From JAABPW01 sp037132275 (GTDB lineage Bacteria > Verrucomicrobiota > Kiritimatiellia > CAIKKV01 > CAITUY01): DNA of 64,000 nucleotides. Position numbers and translations under genes: made by a program. The number at the start of each line of letters is the position of its first letter. The stretch's first letter is position 1. The DNA lies in the NCBI GenBank assembly GCA_037132275.1, contig JBAXPK010000009.1:3301-67300 (forward strand). The letters are read 5' to 3'. Under the pieces are notes generated by a model, which saw nothing but the letters and a program-made list of their open reading frames with translations, searched no databases and was not told the DNA's origin. This document shows positions 7,901-17,554 of this stretch, piece by piece.

Positions 7901-9181
7901 CTACGCCGCTGATTCCGCGACCTCGTCCAGGGTTACCCGTTGTGATGTGACCATGGTTTTGGTGACGTGAAATTCGCTGATATTGCCCCGCTTCGGCACC
8001 TCGAACATGACTTCCAGCATCAGGTGCTCCAGGATCGCCCTGAGCCCGCGTGCGCCGGTGCCTTTTTTGGAGGCGATACGGGCCAACTCCTTCAATGCGG
8101 CGTCGGCGAAAGTCAACTTCACGTCTTCCATGGCCATGAGCTTCTGATATTGACGGATCATCGAGTTCTTCGGTTCCACGAGTACCCGGACCAGATCCTC
8201 CTCGGTCAGGGGGTTCAGAATGGTAACAATCGGGAGGCGGCCGACGAATTCAGGAATCAGGCCATATCGCATCAGGTCTTCCGGCTCAATACGGGCATCA
8301 ATCAGTTCCGCAGCACTTTTCTTCGCCGGCTCCCCGAAACCGAGGGTTTGTTTGTGCTTGCGACGCCGGAGAATGTCGTCCAACCCCACAAAGGCGCCGC
8401 CACAGATGAAGAGGATGTGATCGGTATTAATCTTGAGATATTCCTGTTGGGGATGCTTCCGCCCGCCGCCCGGAGGGACGCTCGCTGTTGTGCCTTCGAT
8501 GATCTTTAGCAACGCCTGCTGAACGCCTTCCCCTGAAACGTCACGCGTGATGGAGACATTTTCGGTTTTACGGGCAATCTTGTCGATCTCATCGATATAG
8601 ATAATACCGCGTTCCGCCTTGGCAACGTCCCCATTTGCCGCCTGTATCAGGCGGAGAAGCACATTCTCGACATCCTCCCCGACATAGCCCGCCTCGGTCA
8701 GGGTGGTGGCGTCGGAGATGCTGAACGGGACATCCAGGCATTTGGCAAGCGTTCGGGCGAGCAGCGTTTTCCCGGTTCCAGTCGGCCCGATCATCAGGAT
8801 ATTGCTCTTCTCAATCTCCACATCCTTGAACACCCTGTTGGCTTCGGCGTGCAACCCTTGTTGATGGCGCTTGTAGTGGTTATGAACCGCCACCGACAGG
8901 ACTTTTTTGGTCTGCTCCTGACCGATGACGTACTGATTCAGGTAGTCGTAGATTTCGTGGGGCTTGGGTATCTTTAAGAGGGGCAGCGCTTTTTCCTTCT
9001 TAGGCGCTGGCGCTGCGGCAGCGGCCTCCGGCTTACCACCCTTATCAAACATATCCTGGCAGAGCTTGGAGCAATTCTTGCAGATAAAGACACCGTCAGG
9101 CCCGGCCAATAGGTTTCCCGTCTCCGAGGGGTGCCGTCCACAGAATGAACAACAGGCTTCAGGCGTTTTGAATTTAGCCAT
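7901..9181 (-). CDS. clpX: ATP-dependent Clp protease ATP-binding subunit ClpX
   Basis: A 426-aa AAA+ unfoldase that delivers substrates to ClpP. The N-terminal zinc-binding domain has Cys11, Cys14, Cys34 and Cys37. The Walker A is GPTGTGKT (about 132-139), the pore loop GYVG, Walker B IIYIDEIDKIA, the ClpP-docking IGF-type loop is LGFG, and sensor-2-like sequences are present at the C-terminus. Length is normal. It is the last gene of the coaE-rho-tig-clpP-clpX run, 21 bp after clpP. Confidence 0.97.
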   Translation of the reverse strand: MAKFKTPEACCSFCGRHPSETGNLLAGPDGVFICKNCSKLCQDMFDKGGKPEAAAAAPAPKKEKALPLLKIPKPHEIYDYLNQYVIGQEQTKKVLSVAVHNHYKRHQQGLHAEANRVFKDVEIEKSNILMIGPTGTGKTLLARTLAKCLDVPFSISDATTLTEAGYVGEDVENVLLRLIQAANGDVAKAERGIIYIDEIDKIARKTENVSITRDVSGEGVQQALLKIIEGTTASVPPGGGRKHPQQEYLKINTDHILFICGGAFVGLDDILRRRKHKQTLGFGEPAKKSAAELIDARIEPEDLMRYGLIPEFVGRLPIVTILNPLTEEDLVRVLVEPKNSMIRQYQKLMAMEDVKLTFADAALKELARIASKKGTGARGLRAILEHLMLEVMFEVPKRGNISEFHVTKTMVTSQRVTLDEVAESAA

Positions 9182-9202
9182 AGTATCCAGCTTTCTCTAT
9201 AA

Positions 9203-9826
9203 TCAGCTCTTTTTGGCGCTGGTCTTTTGGTTTTTAACCAGAACCGAATCCACCAACCCGTAGGCGCAGGCCTCTTCGGCAGACATGAAGAAATCCCGAT
9301 CGGAATCCTTGGCAATCGCCTCCAGGGATTTTCCGGTATGGAAGGCCAGGATTCCATTCAGGCGATCCCGCAGTCGCAGGATTTCCTTCGCCTGGATGCT
9401 GATGTCTGTGGCCTGGCCTTGGGCGCCCCCCCAAGGCTGATGGATCATGATGCGGGCGTTGGGCAGCGCAAAGCGCTTTCCCTTGGCGCCCGCAGTCAGC
9501 AGCACCGCGCCCATGCTGGCTGCCTGGCCAACACAATAGGTGGCCACATCGCACTTTAGAAACTGGATCGTGTCGTAAATGGCCATGCCGGCCGTGACCG
9601 AGCCGCCCGGCGAATTGACGTAGAGGCAGATATCCTTCTCGGCGTCCTCGCTCTGAAGAAAAAGCATCTGGGCGATGATCAGGTTGGCCACATCGTCGTC
9701 GATCCCGCTTCCGATAAAGATAATCCGATCCTTCAGGAGGCGTGAATATATGTCATAGGCACGTTCGCCGCGGCCTGTCTGTTCGACGACCATGGGTACC
9801 AGCATTTGATTATGGGATTGCATCAT
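9203..9826 (-). CDS. clpP: ATP-dependent Clp protease proteolytic subunit
   Basis: A 207-aa serine peptidase that forms the tetradecameric chamber. The triad is visible: Ser104 in GQAASMGA, His129 in IMIHQPWGG and Asp178 in SDRDFFMS. The oligomerisation and oxyanion segment VNSPGGSVTAGMAIYD is intact. The first residues probably include a short propeptide. It sits 10 bp after tig and 21 bp before clpX, the common tig-clpP-clpX order, so chaperone and protease are co-transcribed. Confidence 0.97.
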   Translation of the reverse strand: MMQSHNQMLVPMVVEQTGRGERAYDIYSRLLKDRIIFIGSGIDDDVANLIIAQMLFLQSEDAEKDICLYVNSPGGSVTAGMAIYDTIQFLKCDVATYCVGQAASMGAVLLTAGAKGKRFALPNARIMIHQPWGGAQGQATDISIQAKEILRLRDRLNGILAFHTGKSLEAIAKDSDRDFFMSAEEACAYGLVDSVLVKNQKTSAKKS

Positions 9827-9836
9827 AAACTCCTTG

Positions 9837-11147
9837 TCATTCCGGTGTGATGGTTGCCGCGGCGTGCAGGCTGTCCACAGCCTTGTCGAGCCGCAGGTTT
9901 CGGCGCAAGCCGTCCAGGGCTTCCCGTTTCTCCAGGTCGGCTTTCAATTGTTCCGGGCTGCTCCCGGAGCGCATGGCCATCTCGGCAATCCGCTGATTCA
10001 CATCCGCCTCGGTCACGACAACCTTTTCCTCGTCCGCGATGCGGGTGAGGATGTAGTTCACCTTGACGCGGTCGGCTGAAGACTGTGCGGCGCGGTTAAA
10101 GATATCTTCACGATGCGACTCAATGTCATCCTTGCTGACGCCGCGGCGCATGTTTTCCTGGACCACGTCCTGGATGATGTGGCGCGCCTCTTCCTCGATG
10201 AGCGATTGAGGCAACTCAGTGAGCGGCGTGTGCTCCATCAGCCATTTGACGATCTCATCTTTCTGGCGCCCGATTTCAGTAAGCTCGCCCGTGGCCTGCA
10301 GATTTTCCTTCACCTTGGCGCGGAGATCGGCCAACGATTCGGCGCCGACTCCCTTGGCGAACTCATCGTTCAACTCGGGTGATTTTCGTTCCCGGATGCC
10401 GCGCGCGGTGACGGTATAAACGGCGGACTTTCCGGCGGCGGACTTGGCTCTATAATCCTCAGGAAAACTGATGGTTACTTCGCGGGTTTGTCCAATCGCG
10501 ATGCCTTCCAACTGGGCCTTGATACCCGGCAGGAACTCCGGCATGGCGTCGGAGAGTAGCACCCAGAAATCCTTGCCTTGGGCCAGTTCGGGGCGATCCG
10601 GCGCGACCTCGCTCATCGGGCGGCCATCACAGGCGCCGGCGTAGTCGATTTCCACGACATCGTCCTTCTTCGCCACACGGTCAGTGACCGCTTCAAAATG
10701 GGCGTTTCGGTCGCGCATCCCGGTCATGACCTTGTCGATATCCTCGTCCTTCACCTCCACCTTGCGGCGGGTGATGGCGATGCCCTTGCAGGGGGGCAAG
10801 GCGAACTCCGGGGTCAGATCCACGGTGACCTTGAAGGTCAGGGGTAGTTGTTTGGCCACCGTGACGTCGCTCACGTCCACCACGGCCACCGGTTTGAGGT
10901 TTTCCTGCTTGAGAGCCTCATGATAGGCCTTCGGGACGAGGCGCTCACGGGTTTCCTCAAGGGCATCCTTGGAAAATTTCTTTTCGACAATGGCGGAGGG
11001 GGCTTTCCCCTGTCGAAAACCGGGAATGCGTGCATGGGACGCGATTTCCCGGATTACTTTCTGGTATTCGACCGTCACCTGTTCCGCCGGGACTTCAATA
11101 CGCAGGGCCTTGCGGCAGGGACCAATTTGTTCAACGGCAACTTTCAT
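9837..11147 (-). CDS. tig: Trigger factor, ribosome-associated chaperone and prolyl isomerase
   Basis: A 436-aa trigger factor. The N-terminal ribosome-binding domain carries a signature-like segment RIPGFRQGKAPSAIVEKKF. The central FKBP-type domain begins near VVEIDYAG, and the rest is the helical SurA-like chaperone domain. The protein binds at the ribosome exit tunnel and protects nascent chains. It lies 19 bp after rho and 10 bp before clpP. Confidence 0.96.
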   Translation of the reverse strand: MKVAVEQIGPCRKALRIEVPAEQVTVEYQKVIREIASHARIPGFRQGKAPSAIVEKKFSKDALEETRERLVPKAYHEALKQENLKPVAVVDVSDVTVAKQLPLTFKVTVDLTPEFALPPCKGIAITRRKVEVKDEDIDKVMTGMRDRNAHFEAVTDRVAKKDDVVEIDYAGACDGRPMSEVAPDRPELAQGKDFWVLLSDAMPEFLPGIKAQLEGIAIGQTREVTISFPEDYRAKSAAGKSAVYTVTARGIRERKSPELNDEFAKGVGAESLADLRAKVKENLQATGELTEIGRQKDEIVKWLMEHTPLTELPQSLIEEEARHIIQDVVQENMRRGVSKDDIESHREDIFNRAAQSSADRVKVNYILTRIADEEKVVVTEADVNQRIAEMAMRSGSSPEQLKADLEKREALDGLRRNLRLDKAVDSLHAAATITPE

Positions 11148-11166
11148 AAGCGTTTTGTATTCTCCT

Positions 11167-12717
11167 TTATTCTTTCATCGCCATCAGGAATTCGGCGTTA
11201 CTCTTTGTTTTCTTCAATCGGTTCACGATCAGTTCCATGGATTCCACCGCCGGAACGCCGTTGACCGCACGTCGCAAAATCCAAATCTTACTCAGCTCGT
11301 CGGGATGGATCAAGAGTTCCTCTTTGCGGGTGCCCGATTTTTCCACATTGATCGCCGGGAAAATGCGCTTGTCAACCAGGGCGCGATCCAGGCAAAGCTC
11401 CATGTTTCCGGTTCCCTTGAATTCCTCGAAGATCACCTCGTCCATGCGGCTTCCCGTGTCCACCAGGGCTGTGGCGATGATCGTCAGGCTTCCGCCGTGC
11501 TCGATGTTTCGCGCCGCGCCGAAGAAACGCTTGGGTTTGTGCAGGGCATTGGCATCCACGCCGCCCGAGAGGATCTTGCCGCTGTGCGGCTGCAGGGTGT
11601 TGTAGGCCCGGGCCAGACGCGTGATGCTGTCGAGCAGGATGCAGACATCCTTGCCGCATTCGACCATGCGCTTGGCCATTTCGATCACCATTTCGGCCAC
11701 CTGGACATGCCGCTCTGGCGGCTCGTCGAAGGTGGAACTGAGCACATGCGCCTTGGTCGTGCGCTCCATGTCGGTTACTTCCTCAGGGCGCTCATCAATC
11801 AGCAAAACGATCAGGTAGGCCTCGGGATGATTGGCTGAAATGCTGTTCGCAATCTTCTGCAGGAGAACGGTTTTTCCCGTCCGGGGCGGCGCCACGATCA
11901 GGCCGCGTTGTCCCATGCCGATGGGGGTGAAGAGATCCATGACGCGCATGGAGACCTCGCTGGGCTCCCGCTCGAGGATGAACCGGCGGTCGGGGAAAAG
12001 CGGGGTCAGGTTCTCGAAGGGAACCTTGCCCTTGGCCTTGTCGGGTTCGCCCAGGTTGATCTTGTCCACCTTGATCAGGGCGAAGAAGCGCTCCTTGTCC
12101 TTCGGGGCCCGGATCTCACCTTCCACCAGGTCGCCGGTTCGCAGGGCAAAACGGCGGATCTGGGACGGGGAGACGTAGATGTCCTCGGGGCAGGGAAGAT
12201 AGTTGTAATACGGGGATCGGAGAAATCCGAAGCCATCCGGCAGGATTTCCAGGACGCCCTTGCCATGCAAGGTGCCGCTCAGGCGGCCGTTGGCCTTCAT
12301 GATCTCAAAAATCAACTCGTGTTTCCGCAGGGCGCCGAGATCGATGAGCCCGTAGGTCTCCGCCATGAGGTGGAGTTCGGGAACCGGTTTTAACTGCAGG
12401 TCGGATAAATTCAATGATTTTGGCGTGCCCTGCTGCCGCGGAGCTGAAGGCTGTCCTGCGCCAATATCCGGCATGGGATGGCCCTCCATCGGTTGCGTGG
12501 GTGCGCCCATCGGCGGCTGGGCATCCCCGTTAGACAACATCGGTTGCTGTTCGCCCGTGGCAACCTGCCCATTGTATTCCGGAGGGGGCAGGTGTTGGGG
12601 CGGGCGATCTACCATCATGTCCGGTTTTGGGGGACGCCTGTGTTGGGGGCGTCCACCTCGGCCGCGATGTCCCCCTCGATGTTCCGGTCTGCCTGAATGA
12701 TGTTGTCTCTCGTCCAT
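11167..12717 (-). CDS. rho: Transcription termination factor Rho with long disordered N-terminus
   Basis: A 516-aa hexameric RNA-dependent ATPase. Start is ATG 12717 (MDERQHHSGR), with GGAG upstream inside the coaE end. Residues 1-105 are a low-complexity region rich in Arg, Gly, Gln, Pro and His, with RGG-like boxes (HRGGHRGRGG). The Rho N-domain and cold-shock-like RNA-binding domain follow (GVLEILPDGFGFLRS), then the ATPase with Walker A PPRTGKTVL, Walker B VLLIDERPEEV and the Q/R loops. E. coli Rho is 419 aa, so the extension adds roughly 100 residues. Gap to coaE is 2 bp. Confidence 0.97.
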   Translation of the reverse strand: MDERQHHSGRPEHRGGHRGRGGRPQHRRPPKPDMMVDRPPQHLPPPEYNGQVATGEQQPMLSNGDAQPPMGAPTQPMEGHPMPDIGAGQPSAPRQQGTPKSLNLSDLQLKPVPELHLMAETYGLIDLGALRKHELIFEIMKANGRLSGTLHGKGVLEILPDGFGFLRSPYYNYLPCPEDIYVSPSQIRRFALRTGDLVEGEIRAPKDKERFFALIKVDKINLGEPDKAKGKVPFENLTPLFPDRRFILEREPSEVSMRVMDLFTPIGMGQRGLIVAPPRTGKTVLLQKIANSISANHPEAYLIVLLIDERPEEVTDMERTTKAHVLSSTFDEPPERHVQVAEMVIEMAKRMVECGKDVCILLDSITRLARAYNTLQPHSGKILSGGVDANALHKPKRFFGAARNIEHGGSLTIIATALVDTGSRMDEVIFEEFKGTGNMELCLDRALVDKRIFPAINVEKSGTRKEELLIHPDELSKIWILRRAVNGVPAVESMELIVNRLKKTKSNAEFLMAMKE

Positions 12718-12719
12718 AG

Positions 12720-13310
12720 TTAGTCTCCGCGGATTGACCGCAATACCTGGTTTACCTGCTCCTCCAGCAATGCTTTGCCGTCGCAATTATAAATAACATA
12801 GTCGGCCCGTTCCATTTTAGCCGACAGGCTCATTTGGGCTCCGATTCTGGCGTGTGCGTCCTCAGGGGAATGCCCGCGTTCCATCAGCCGGCGCAACTGA
12901 TCGGTCTCCTGGGCGGCCACGCAAATGACCACATCCCATGCCTTTTCCGCCCCGATCTCGTAAAGCAGCGGAATAATGGCGGCCACCCGGTCAGCCGTTG
13001 CCGCCTGTGCCGTGACCCATTCTTCGAGACGCCGCAGTATTGCCGGATGAGTCAGGGCGTTCAGTGTGGCCCGCTTCCCCGGGTCTTCAAAGACCAACTG
13101 ACCCAGGATCGACCGGTCAATGCCGCCATCCGGACCGATGATTCCGATCCCGAAGGCCTTCACCAACGACGTTTTGACAGAGGCATCCTGCTCCATCACC
13201 GCATGCCCGATGTCGTCGGTCTCACAAATCGGAATTCCAGCCCGCGCCATGATTTCCCCAACCAAGCTTTTTCCGCAGGCGATACCGCCGGTTAATGCAA
13301 TTTTGATCAT
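12720..13310 (-). CDS. coaE: Dephospho-CoA kinase
   Basis: A 196-aa P-loop kinase that phosphorylates the ribose 3'-OH of dephospho-CoA, the last step of coenzyme A synthesis. The P-loop is GGIACGKS at residues 7-14; a DD pair in CETDDIGH and an LRRLMERG lid-like segment fit the family. Length is normal. It heads the coaE-rho-tig-clpP-clpX run; the 248 bp to the next, divergent gene must hold the promoters of both units, but I see no clear conserved site there. Confidence 0.94.
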   Translation of the reverse strand: MIKIALTGGIACGKSLVGEIMARAGIPICETDDIGHAVMEQDASVKTSLVKAFGIGIIGPDGGIDRSILGQLVFEDPGKRATLNALTHPAILRRLEEWVTAQAATADRVAAIIPLLYEIGAEKAWDVVICVAAQETDQLRRLMERGHSPEDAHARIGAQMSLSAKMERADYVIYNCDGKALLEEQVNQVLRSIRGD

Positions 13311-13558
13311 GGTTGAGACAAGAAGGATGTGGGCAACAGCATACCTCTAGCTGCGCTGGACCGTGTTGAAATAATAGAAGGCTGAATTCAAATGGAGTAG
13401 GTTGTGCTGACACAAGGGAATCGGTTAGGATTCAGAAAAGTGTTGATGTTCTATGCTATTAGCGGGGGGCCGTCAATACAATAGTTGTGCCCAACAGTAA
13501 TTAACGCAGTCCTGTTTCCTGTTTATTACCGGCTTGCCGATGTGCTAGCATTCCGGCC

Positions 13559-14170
13559 ATGAACAAAGATCTTGAGGAAGTATTGGTGGTGGAACGGGCG
13601 TTGATTGAACGGATCGGTATGTTCCAGGGGCTTACCTTGGATACTCAACGGTATCTTCCAGAATTGTTGAATCCGCGGAACTATCGTTTTGTGGCGCGTC
13701 ACAAGGCGGAGCAAGACGATTCGCTGAAGCAGTTGATTCCGTATTTTCTGATTTGTCACGAGGATAAACTCTGGTGTTATGTCCGCGGGAAAAAATCCGG
13801 CGAAGAGCGCCTGGTGGCCAAGGCGTCCCTGGGTATCGGCGGTCATATGAACAATCATGACCTGGATTTATTTGATCATATCTATGACCGCGCCGCGATC
13901 CGGGAACTGGAAGAGGAAGTGACGCTTCCTGCCGGCTATACACACAAGGCGGTGGCCTTATTGAACGACGATCTGACGCCGGTGGGCCGTGTCCATCTGG
14001 GCGTTATTCATGTTTTGCGATCCCCCACTCCCGACGTGCGAAAACGCGAAGGCGTGATCACGGAATCAGGGTTCCGCACCGTGGACGAACTCAGGGCGAT
14101 GTATGACCGCTTGGAAACCTGGTCGCAAATTTGCATAGACCAGATTGACGGCTTGCTGGCGCGCGGGTAA
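13559..14170 (+). CDS. Nudix-like predicted phosphoesterase
   Basis: A 203-aa cytoplasmic protein. The core segment GIGGHMNN, followed after a longer loop by YDRAAIRELEEEVTL, resembles the Nudix box (G...REUxEExGU) with the REL and EEE residues kept, but with a longer insertion before RE and no final glycine. Proteins with this architecture occur in PVC bacteria and are usually annotated as phosphoesterases; the substrate is not known. It converges on purC with a 6-bp gap. Confidence 0.7.
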   Translation: MNKDLEEVLVVERALIERIGMFQGLTLDTQRYLPELLNPRNYRFVARHKAEQDDSLKQLIPYFLICHEDKLWCYVRGKKSGEERLVAKASLGIGGHMNNHDLDLFDHIYDRAAIRELEEEVTLPAGYTHKAVALLNDDLTPVGRVHLGVIHVLRSPTPDVRKREGVITESGFRTVDELRAMYDRLETWSQICIDQIDGLLARG

Positions 14171-14176
14171 GGCGCT

Positions 14177-15142
14177 CTATTTCAGGCAGCCGGCCCGTCG
14201 TAGATTATTGGCGATCCGCTCGGCCACCGGCTCATCGGTAACCGTGAATGTGAGGCCGGTAACCTGCTCGTAGGCTTGAATATAGCGTTTGGCGGCCTCA
14301 ATGCGGATCTCTTCCGGCAGTTCGGGAGGAGGGCCGTCACCCCGGAAATCCTTGGACACCAGCCATTCCCGGACATATTCCTTGTCGATTTTTCGCTGAT
14401 CCTTCCCGGCCTTAAAAAGGGAGTCATAGGTGTCGGAAAACCAGTATCGCGATGAGTCCGGCGTATGGATCTCATCCGACACCACGAGTTTTCCGTTTAG
14501 CCGGCCGATTTCATATTTTGTATCCACCAGAATGAGCCCCTGTGCTGCGGCATGGTTGACGCCGGCATCGAAAAGCTTGAAGCAGAGGGCGGCGGCCGCA
14601 TCATAGGTTTCCGCGTCGATCAACCCCTCCTGGATGGCTTCCTCCCGGGAGATGGGGCGGTCATGCTTCTCATGTTTTGTGGTGGGAGTGAGAATGGGGC
14701 ACTCCAGTTTCTGGTCTTTCTTCATCCCTTCCGGGAGGGTATTGCCGCAGAAATAACGCACGCCGCGCTCGTAGTTGTACCAGGCGGATGTTTTCGTGAC
14801 CCCGGTGATATAACCACGGACAATGAATTCGAGCGGGAGTTGCTCGCACTCATGCACCACCATGACATTGGGATCCGGAATGGAGATCAGATGGTTGGGA
14901 ACGATTTCCCGGGTCTTTTCAAACCAGAACGCGGCGAGTTGATTCAGGACCTGGCCCTTGAAGGGGATCGTGCCGATGATGCAGTCGAACGCCGAAACAC
15001 GGTCCGTTGTAACGATGATTCTCTGATCCTTCTGGATATAACTCTCCCGCACCTTGCCCTGGAGCCGTTCGCCCAGTCCTGGAAAGTAGGTTTCGTTCAA
15101 CGTGTTCTTCTGCTCGGCTCGGATGCGGTCTTCTGAAATCAT
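14177..15142 (-). CDS. purC: Phosphoribosylaminoimidazole-succinocarboxamide synthase
   Basis: A 321-aa SAICAR synthetase that joins CAIR and aspartate with ATP in purine synthesis. Recognisable segments are GKVRESY near residue 29, DRVSAFDCIIG, LEFIVRGYITG and LVDTKYEIG. This is the long form (about 300 aa), as in yeast and many Bacteroidota, rather than the 240-aa E. coli form. It stands apart from other pur genes. The next upstream minus-strand gene is 46 bp away. Confidence 0.96.
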   Translation of the reverse strand: MISEDRIRAEQKNTLNETYFPGLGERLQGKVRESYIQKDQRIIVTTDRVSAFDCIIGTIPFKGQVLNQLAAFWFEKTREIVPNHLISIPDPNVMVVHECEQLPLEFIVRGYITGVTKTSAWYNYERGVRYFCGNTLPEGMKKDQKLECPILTPTTKHEKHDRPISREEAIQEGLIDAETYDAAAALCFKLFDAGVNHAAAQGLILVDTKYEIGRLNGKLVVSDEIHTPDSSRYWFSDTYDSLFKAGKDQRKIDKEYVREWLVSKDFRGDGPPPELPEEIRIEAAKRYIQAYEQVTGLTFTVTDEPVAERIANNLRRAGCLK

Positions 15143-15188
15143 AGTTGCTCTTTCCTCTTAATTACAGTGACTATTCTGTCATCCACCC

Positions 15189-15812
15189 TCATGAAAGCAA
15201 TGTAATGCGCGTGGGGGTCATGGTCCATCCCCGTTGATTTTGAAAATGATCAAGGTGCCGACCGGCAAGGTTCCGGATTTCGAGGGTGAGTTCCCGGACT
15301 GACCGCTCGGACGCACTTTCTCCCAGAACGCTGGCGGCGGTCACCGCCAGCCCCTTGAGCCCCAGAAATCCCTGCCCGGAGGTCGCGTCCCAGACATCAG
15401 CGAAGGTAGCCAGGACAATCCGGATCCGTTCAAAGAGAATCAGTTCCATCCCGGCATCACGGGAGGTGATCAGGTGCCGGGTGTCGAGTACCCAAACGAT
15501 TTCACGCCCGCAGGCGATCCAGGAGGCCGGATAGATGACCCGGTTTCCAAACAGCCGGATTCGCCGGGCCAGAACTCCTTCACCGGCAGCGTCCAGCGCA
15601 TGCGCCAGCAATTCGCGGGACTGGCGCGGATCCATCTCTTCCGGGATGACTTCAATCTGGTCGAGGTAAAGCGCCACGCCCTGGGCCGCTTCCGTCAGCG
15701 GAGGGTGCGACCCCAGCGCCGGGTTTCCGCAAAGCGCGGGGACATCGCTCAGCAGATAATCTGCAATTCGTTCGCGCACGGTTCCGGCGAGAGTGGTGTC
15801 CTGCCAGATCAT
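15189..15812 (-). CDS. Conserved protein of unknown function, co-transcribed with nrdR
   Basis: A 207-aa soluble protein that I do not recognise. It has no signal peptide, membrane segment or clear catalytic motif. A distinctive stretch is SWIACGREIVWVLDTRHLI. Its ATG overlaps the nrdR stop (TGATG), so it is very probably translated with NrdR. Possible roles in nucleotide or cofactor regulation are only an inference from that linkage and from the purC neighbour. Confidence 0.6.
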   Translation of the reverse strand: MIWQDTTLAGTVRERIADYLLSDVPALCGNPALGSHPPLTEAAQGVALYLDQIEVIPEEMDPRQSRELLAHALDAAGEGVLARRIRLFGNRVIYPASWIACGREIVWVLDTRHLITSRDAGMELILFERIRIVLATFADVWDATSGQGFLGLKGLAVTAASVLGESASERSVRELTLEIRNLAGRHLDHFQNQRGWTMTPTRITLLS

Positions 15813-16264
15813 CAGTGGGTTACCATTCCTTGGATTGCATTGATAAACTGATTCACGTCTTTGAATCGCCGGTAAACGGAGGCAAACCGGACATAGGCCA
15901 CCTCGTCAATTTTCTCCAGACGCTCCATTACTTTTTCGCCGATGATGTCGCTGGTGACCTCGCGCTCAAAATCATTCCCCAATTCCGTGATAATATTATC
16001 CACCAGAACTTCGATCTCTTCCATTCCGACGGGACGCTTCTCGCAGGCGCGGGCAATGCCGTTGATTAGTTTTTCGCGGGACAATTCCTCGTGGCGCCCA
16101 TCGCGCTTGATGATATGGAGCGCCACCTTGACGACCTCTTCACGGGTAGTGAAACGATGCTCGCAATTGACGCACACCCGGCGTCGGCGAATAACGTCCC
16201 CGGAGCGGGACGCCCGGCTGTCTATCACTTTATCCTCGTTATGACCGCATCGCGGACAACGCAT
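15812..16264 (-). CDS. nrdR: Transcriptional repressor NrdR
   Basis: A 150-aa repressor of ribonucleotide reductase genes. It has an N-terminal zinc ribbon (CPRCG and CVNCEHRF), an RRRRVC DNA-contact segment, and an ATP-cone domain that senses ATP/dATP. Length is exactly typical. It overlaps the downstream unknown gene by one base and may form one transcript with it and purC. No nrd genes or clear NrdR boxes were seen in the window. Confidence 0.96.
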   Translation of the reverse strand: MRCPRCGHNEDKVIDSRASRSGDVIRRRRVCVNCEHRFTTREEVVKVALHIIKRDGRHEELSREKLINGIARACEKRPVGMEEIEVLVDNIITELGNDFEREVTSDIIGEKVMERLEKIDEVAYVRFASVYRRFKDVNQFINAIQGMVTH

Positions 16265-16401
16265 GGTTCACCTTGGCTTGTTGTTTGACTTCGAATTGTA
16301 GGAGAAAAACAGGTTTCGGTCAATAAGTCGAGATTTCAGGTTGAAGATTTATGCGTAGCGATTACACTGACGCCATTATTTGTAAAGAAAGAAGGTTAAT
16401 T

Positions 16402-17478
16402 ATGGCGCGTGTATTTAACTTTGGTGCGGGTCCTGCAGTGCTTCCGGTTGAGGTTCTTGAAGAGGCCCAGAAGGAACTTCTGGATTTCAAGGGTTCCGGC
16501 ATGTCTATCATGGAGCACAGTCATCGGGGCAAAGAGTATGATGCCGTACATCAGGAGGCGATAGAGAATGTCAGCAAACTTCTGAAGTTGTCGGATGATT
16601 ACTCCGTCCTGTTTGTCCAGGGCGGCGCCAGCATGCAGTTTGCCATGGTGCCCCTGAATCTGTTGGGAGCCGGCCAATCTGCCGATTATGTCAATTCCGG
16701 CGCCTGGGCGGACAAGGCCGTCAAAGAGGCGAAGCTATGTGGGACCGTGAACGTCATTGCCAATACAGGCAAGGATATCCCGACCCGCATGCCCAAGAAC
16801 GAAGACCTTAAATTTACCCCGGGCGCGGCGTATGTGCACATCACCTCAAATGAGACGATTGCCGGTTCGCAGTGGAAAGTGTTTCCCAAGACGGAAGCGC
16901 CGCTGGTTGCCGATATGTCCTCGGATATTCTGTCCCGTCCCTTTGATGCCGGCCAATTTGGCGTGATCTATGCCGGCGCCCAGAAAAATCTTGGTCCCTC
17001 GGGATTGGCTCTGGTGGTGATGCGGAAGGAGCTGGCGGAACGGGTTCCGGCCAATGCGCCCACGATGCTCAAATACAAGACGTATATTGAGGAGAACTCC
17101 CTGTACAATACTCCCCCGACATTCGGCATCTATATCCTGGCGCTGGTCACACGCTGGATGCTCAAATTGGGGCCTGAGGTCCTGTACAAGCAGAATGTTG
17201 ACAAGGCCGCCAAGATCTATGCCGCCCTCGACGGCAGCACATTCTACAAGGGGACGGCGGTCAAGGAATTCCGTTCCGATATGAACCTCACCTTCCGATT
17301 GCCCACCGAGGCCCTGGAAGAGACCTTTATCAAGGAAGCTTCCAAGCAGGGGATGAAGGGCTTGAAGGGGCATCGCTCCGTAGGCGGCATCCGCGCCTCG
17401 ATCTACAATGCCTTCCCGGTGGCCGGGGTGGATACCCTGGTGGCCTTCATGAAGGAATTTGAGAAGAAGAACGGTTAA
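16402..17478 (+). CDS. serC: Phosphoserine aminotransferase
   Basis: A 358-aa fold-type I PLP enzyme converting 3-phosphohydroxypyruvate and glutamate to phosphoserine in serine synthesis. The start ATG 16402 (MARVFNFGAGP) has GAAGG just upstream and matches the family N-terminus; an earlier in-frame ATG at 16351 would add an atypical leader. The PLP-binding lysine lies in GAQKNLGPSG. The substrate-binding HRGKEYDAVH and the C-terminal GHRSVGGIRASIYNA are conserved. It stands alone, followed by a hairpin and tRNA-Arg. Confidence 0.96.
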   Translation: MARVFNFGAGPAVLPVEVLEEAQKELLDFKGSGMSIMEHSHRGKEYDAVHQEAIENVSKLLKLSDDYSVLFVQGGASMQFAMVPLNLLGAGQSADYVNSGAWADKAVKEAKLCGTVNVIANTGKDIPTRMPKNEDLKFTPGAAYVHITSNETIAGSQWKVFPKTEAPLVADMSSDILSRPFDAGQFGVIYAGAQKNLGPSGLALVVMRKELAERVPANAPTMLKYKTYIEENSLYNTPPTFGIYILALVTRWMLKLGPEVLYKQNVDKAAKIYAALDGSTFYKGTAVKEFRSDMNLTFRLPTEALEETFIKEASKQGMKGLKGHRSVGGIRASIYNAFPVAGVDTLVAFMKEFEKKNG

Positions 17479-17547
17479 TGGTTATCAGTTATTTGGTGTT
17501 GGTTATTAGGGCTTGTTCCAACAACCATTAACTGATAACGATTAACG
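17474..17547. repeat. Imperfect inverted repeat after serC
   Basis: GTTAATGGTTATCAGTTA at the end of serC pairs imperfectly with a second arm around 17524-17547 (AACCATTAACTGATAACG), leaving a loop of about 28 nt. It starts in the serC stop region and ends just before tRNA-Arg. It could act as a 3' stabiliser or weak terminator; no T-run follows. Confidence 0.55.
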
Positions 17548-17554
17548 ACTTCCC

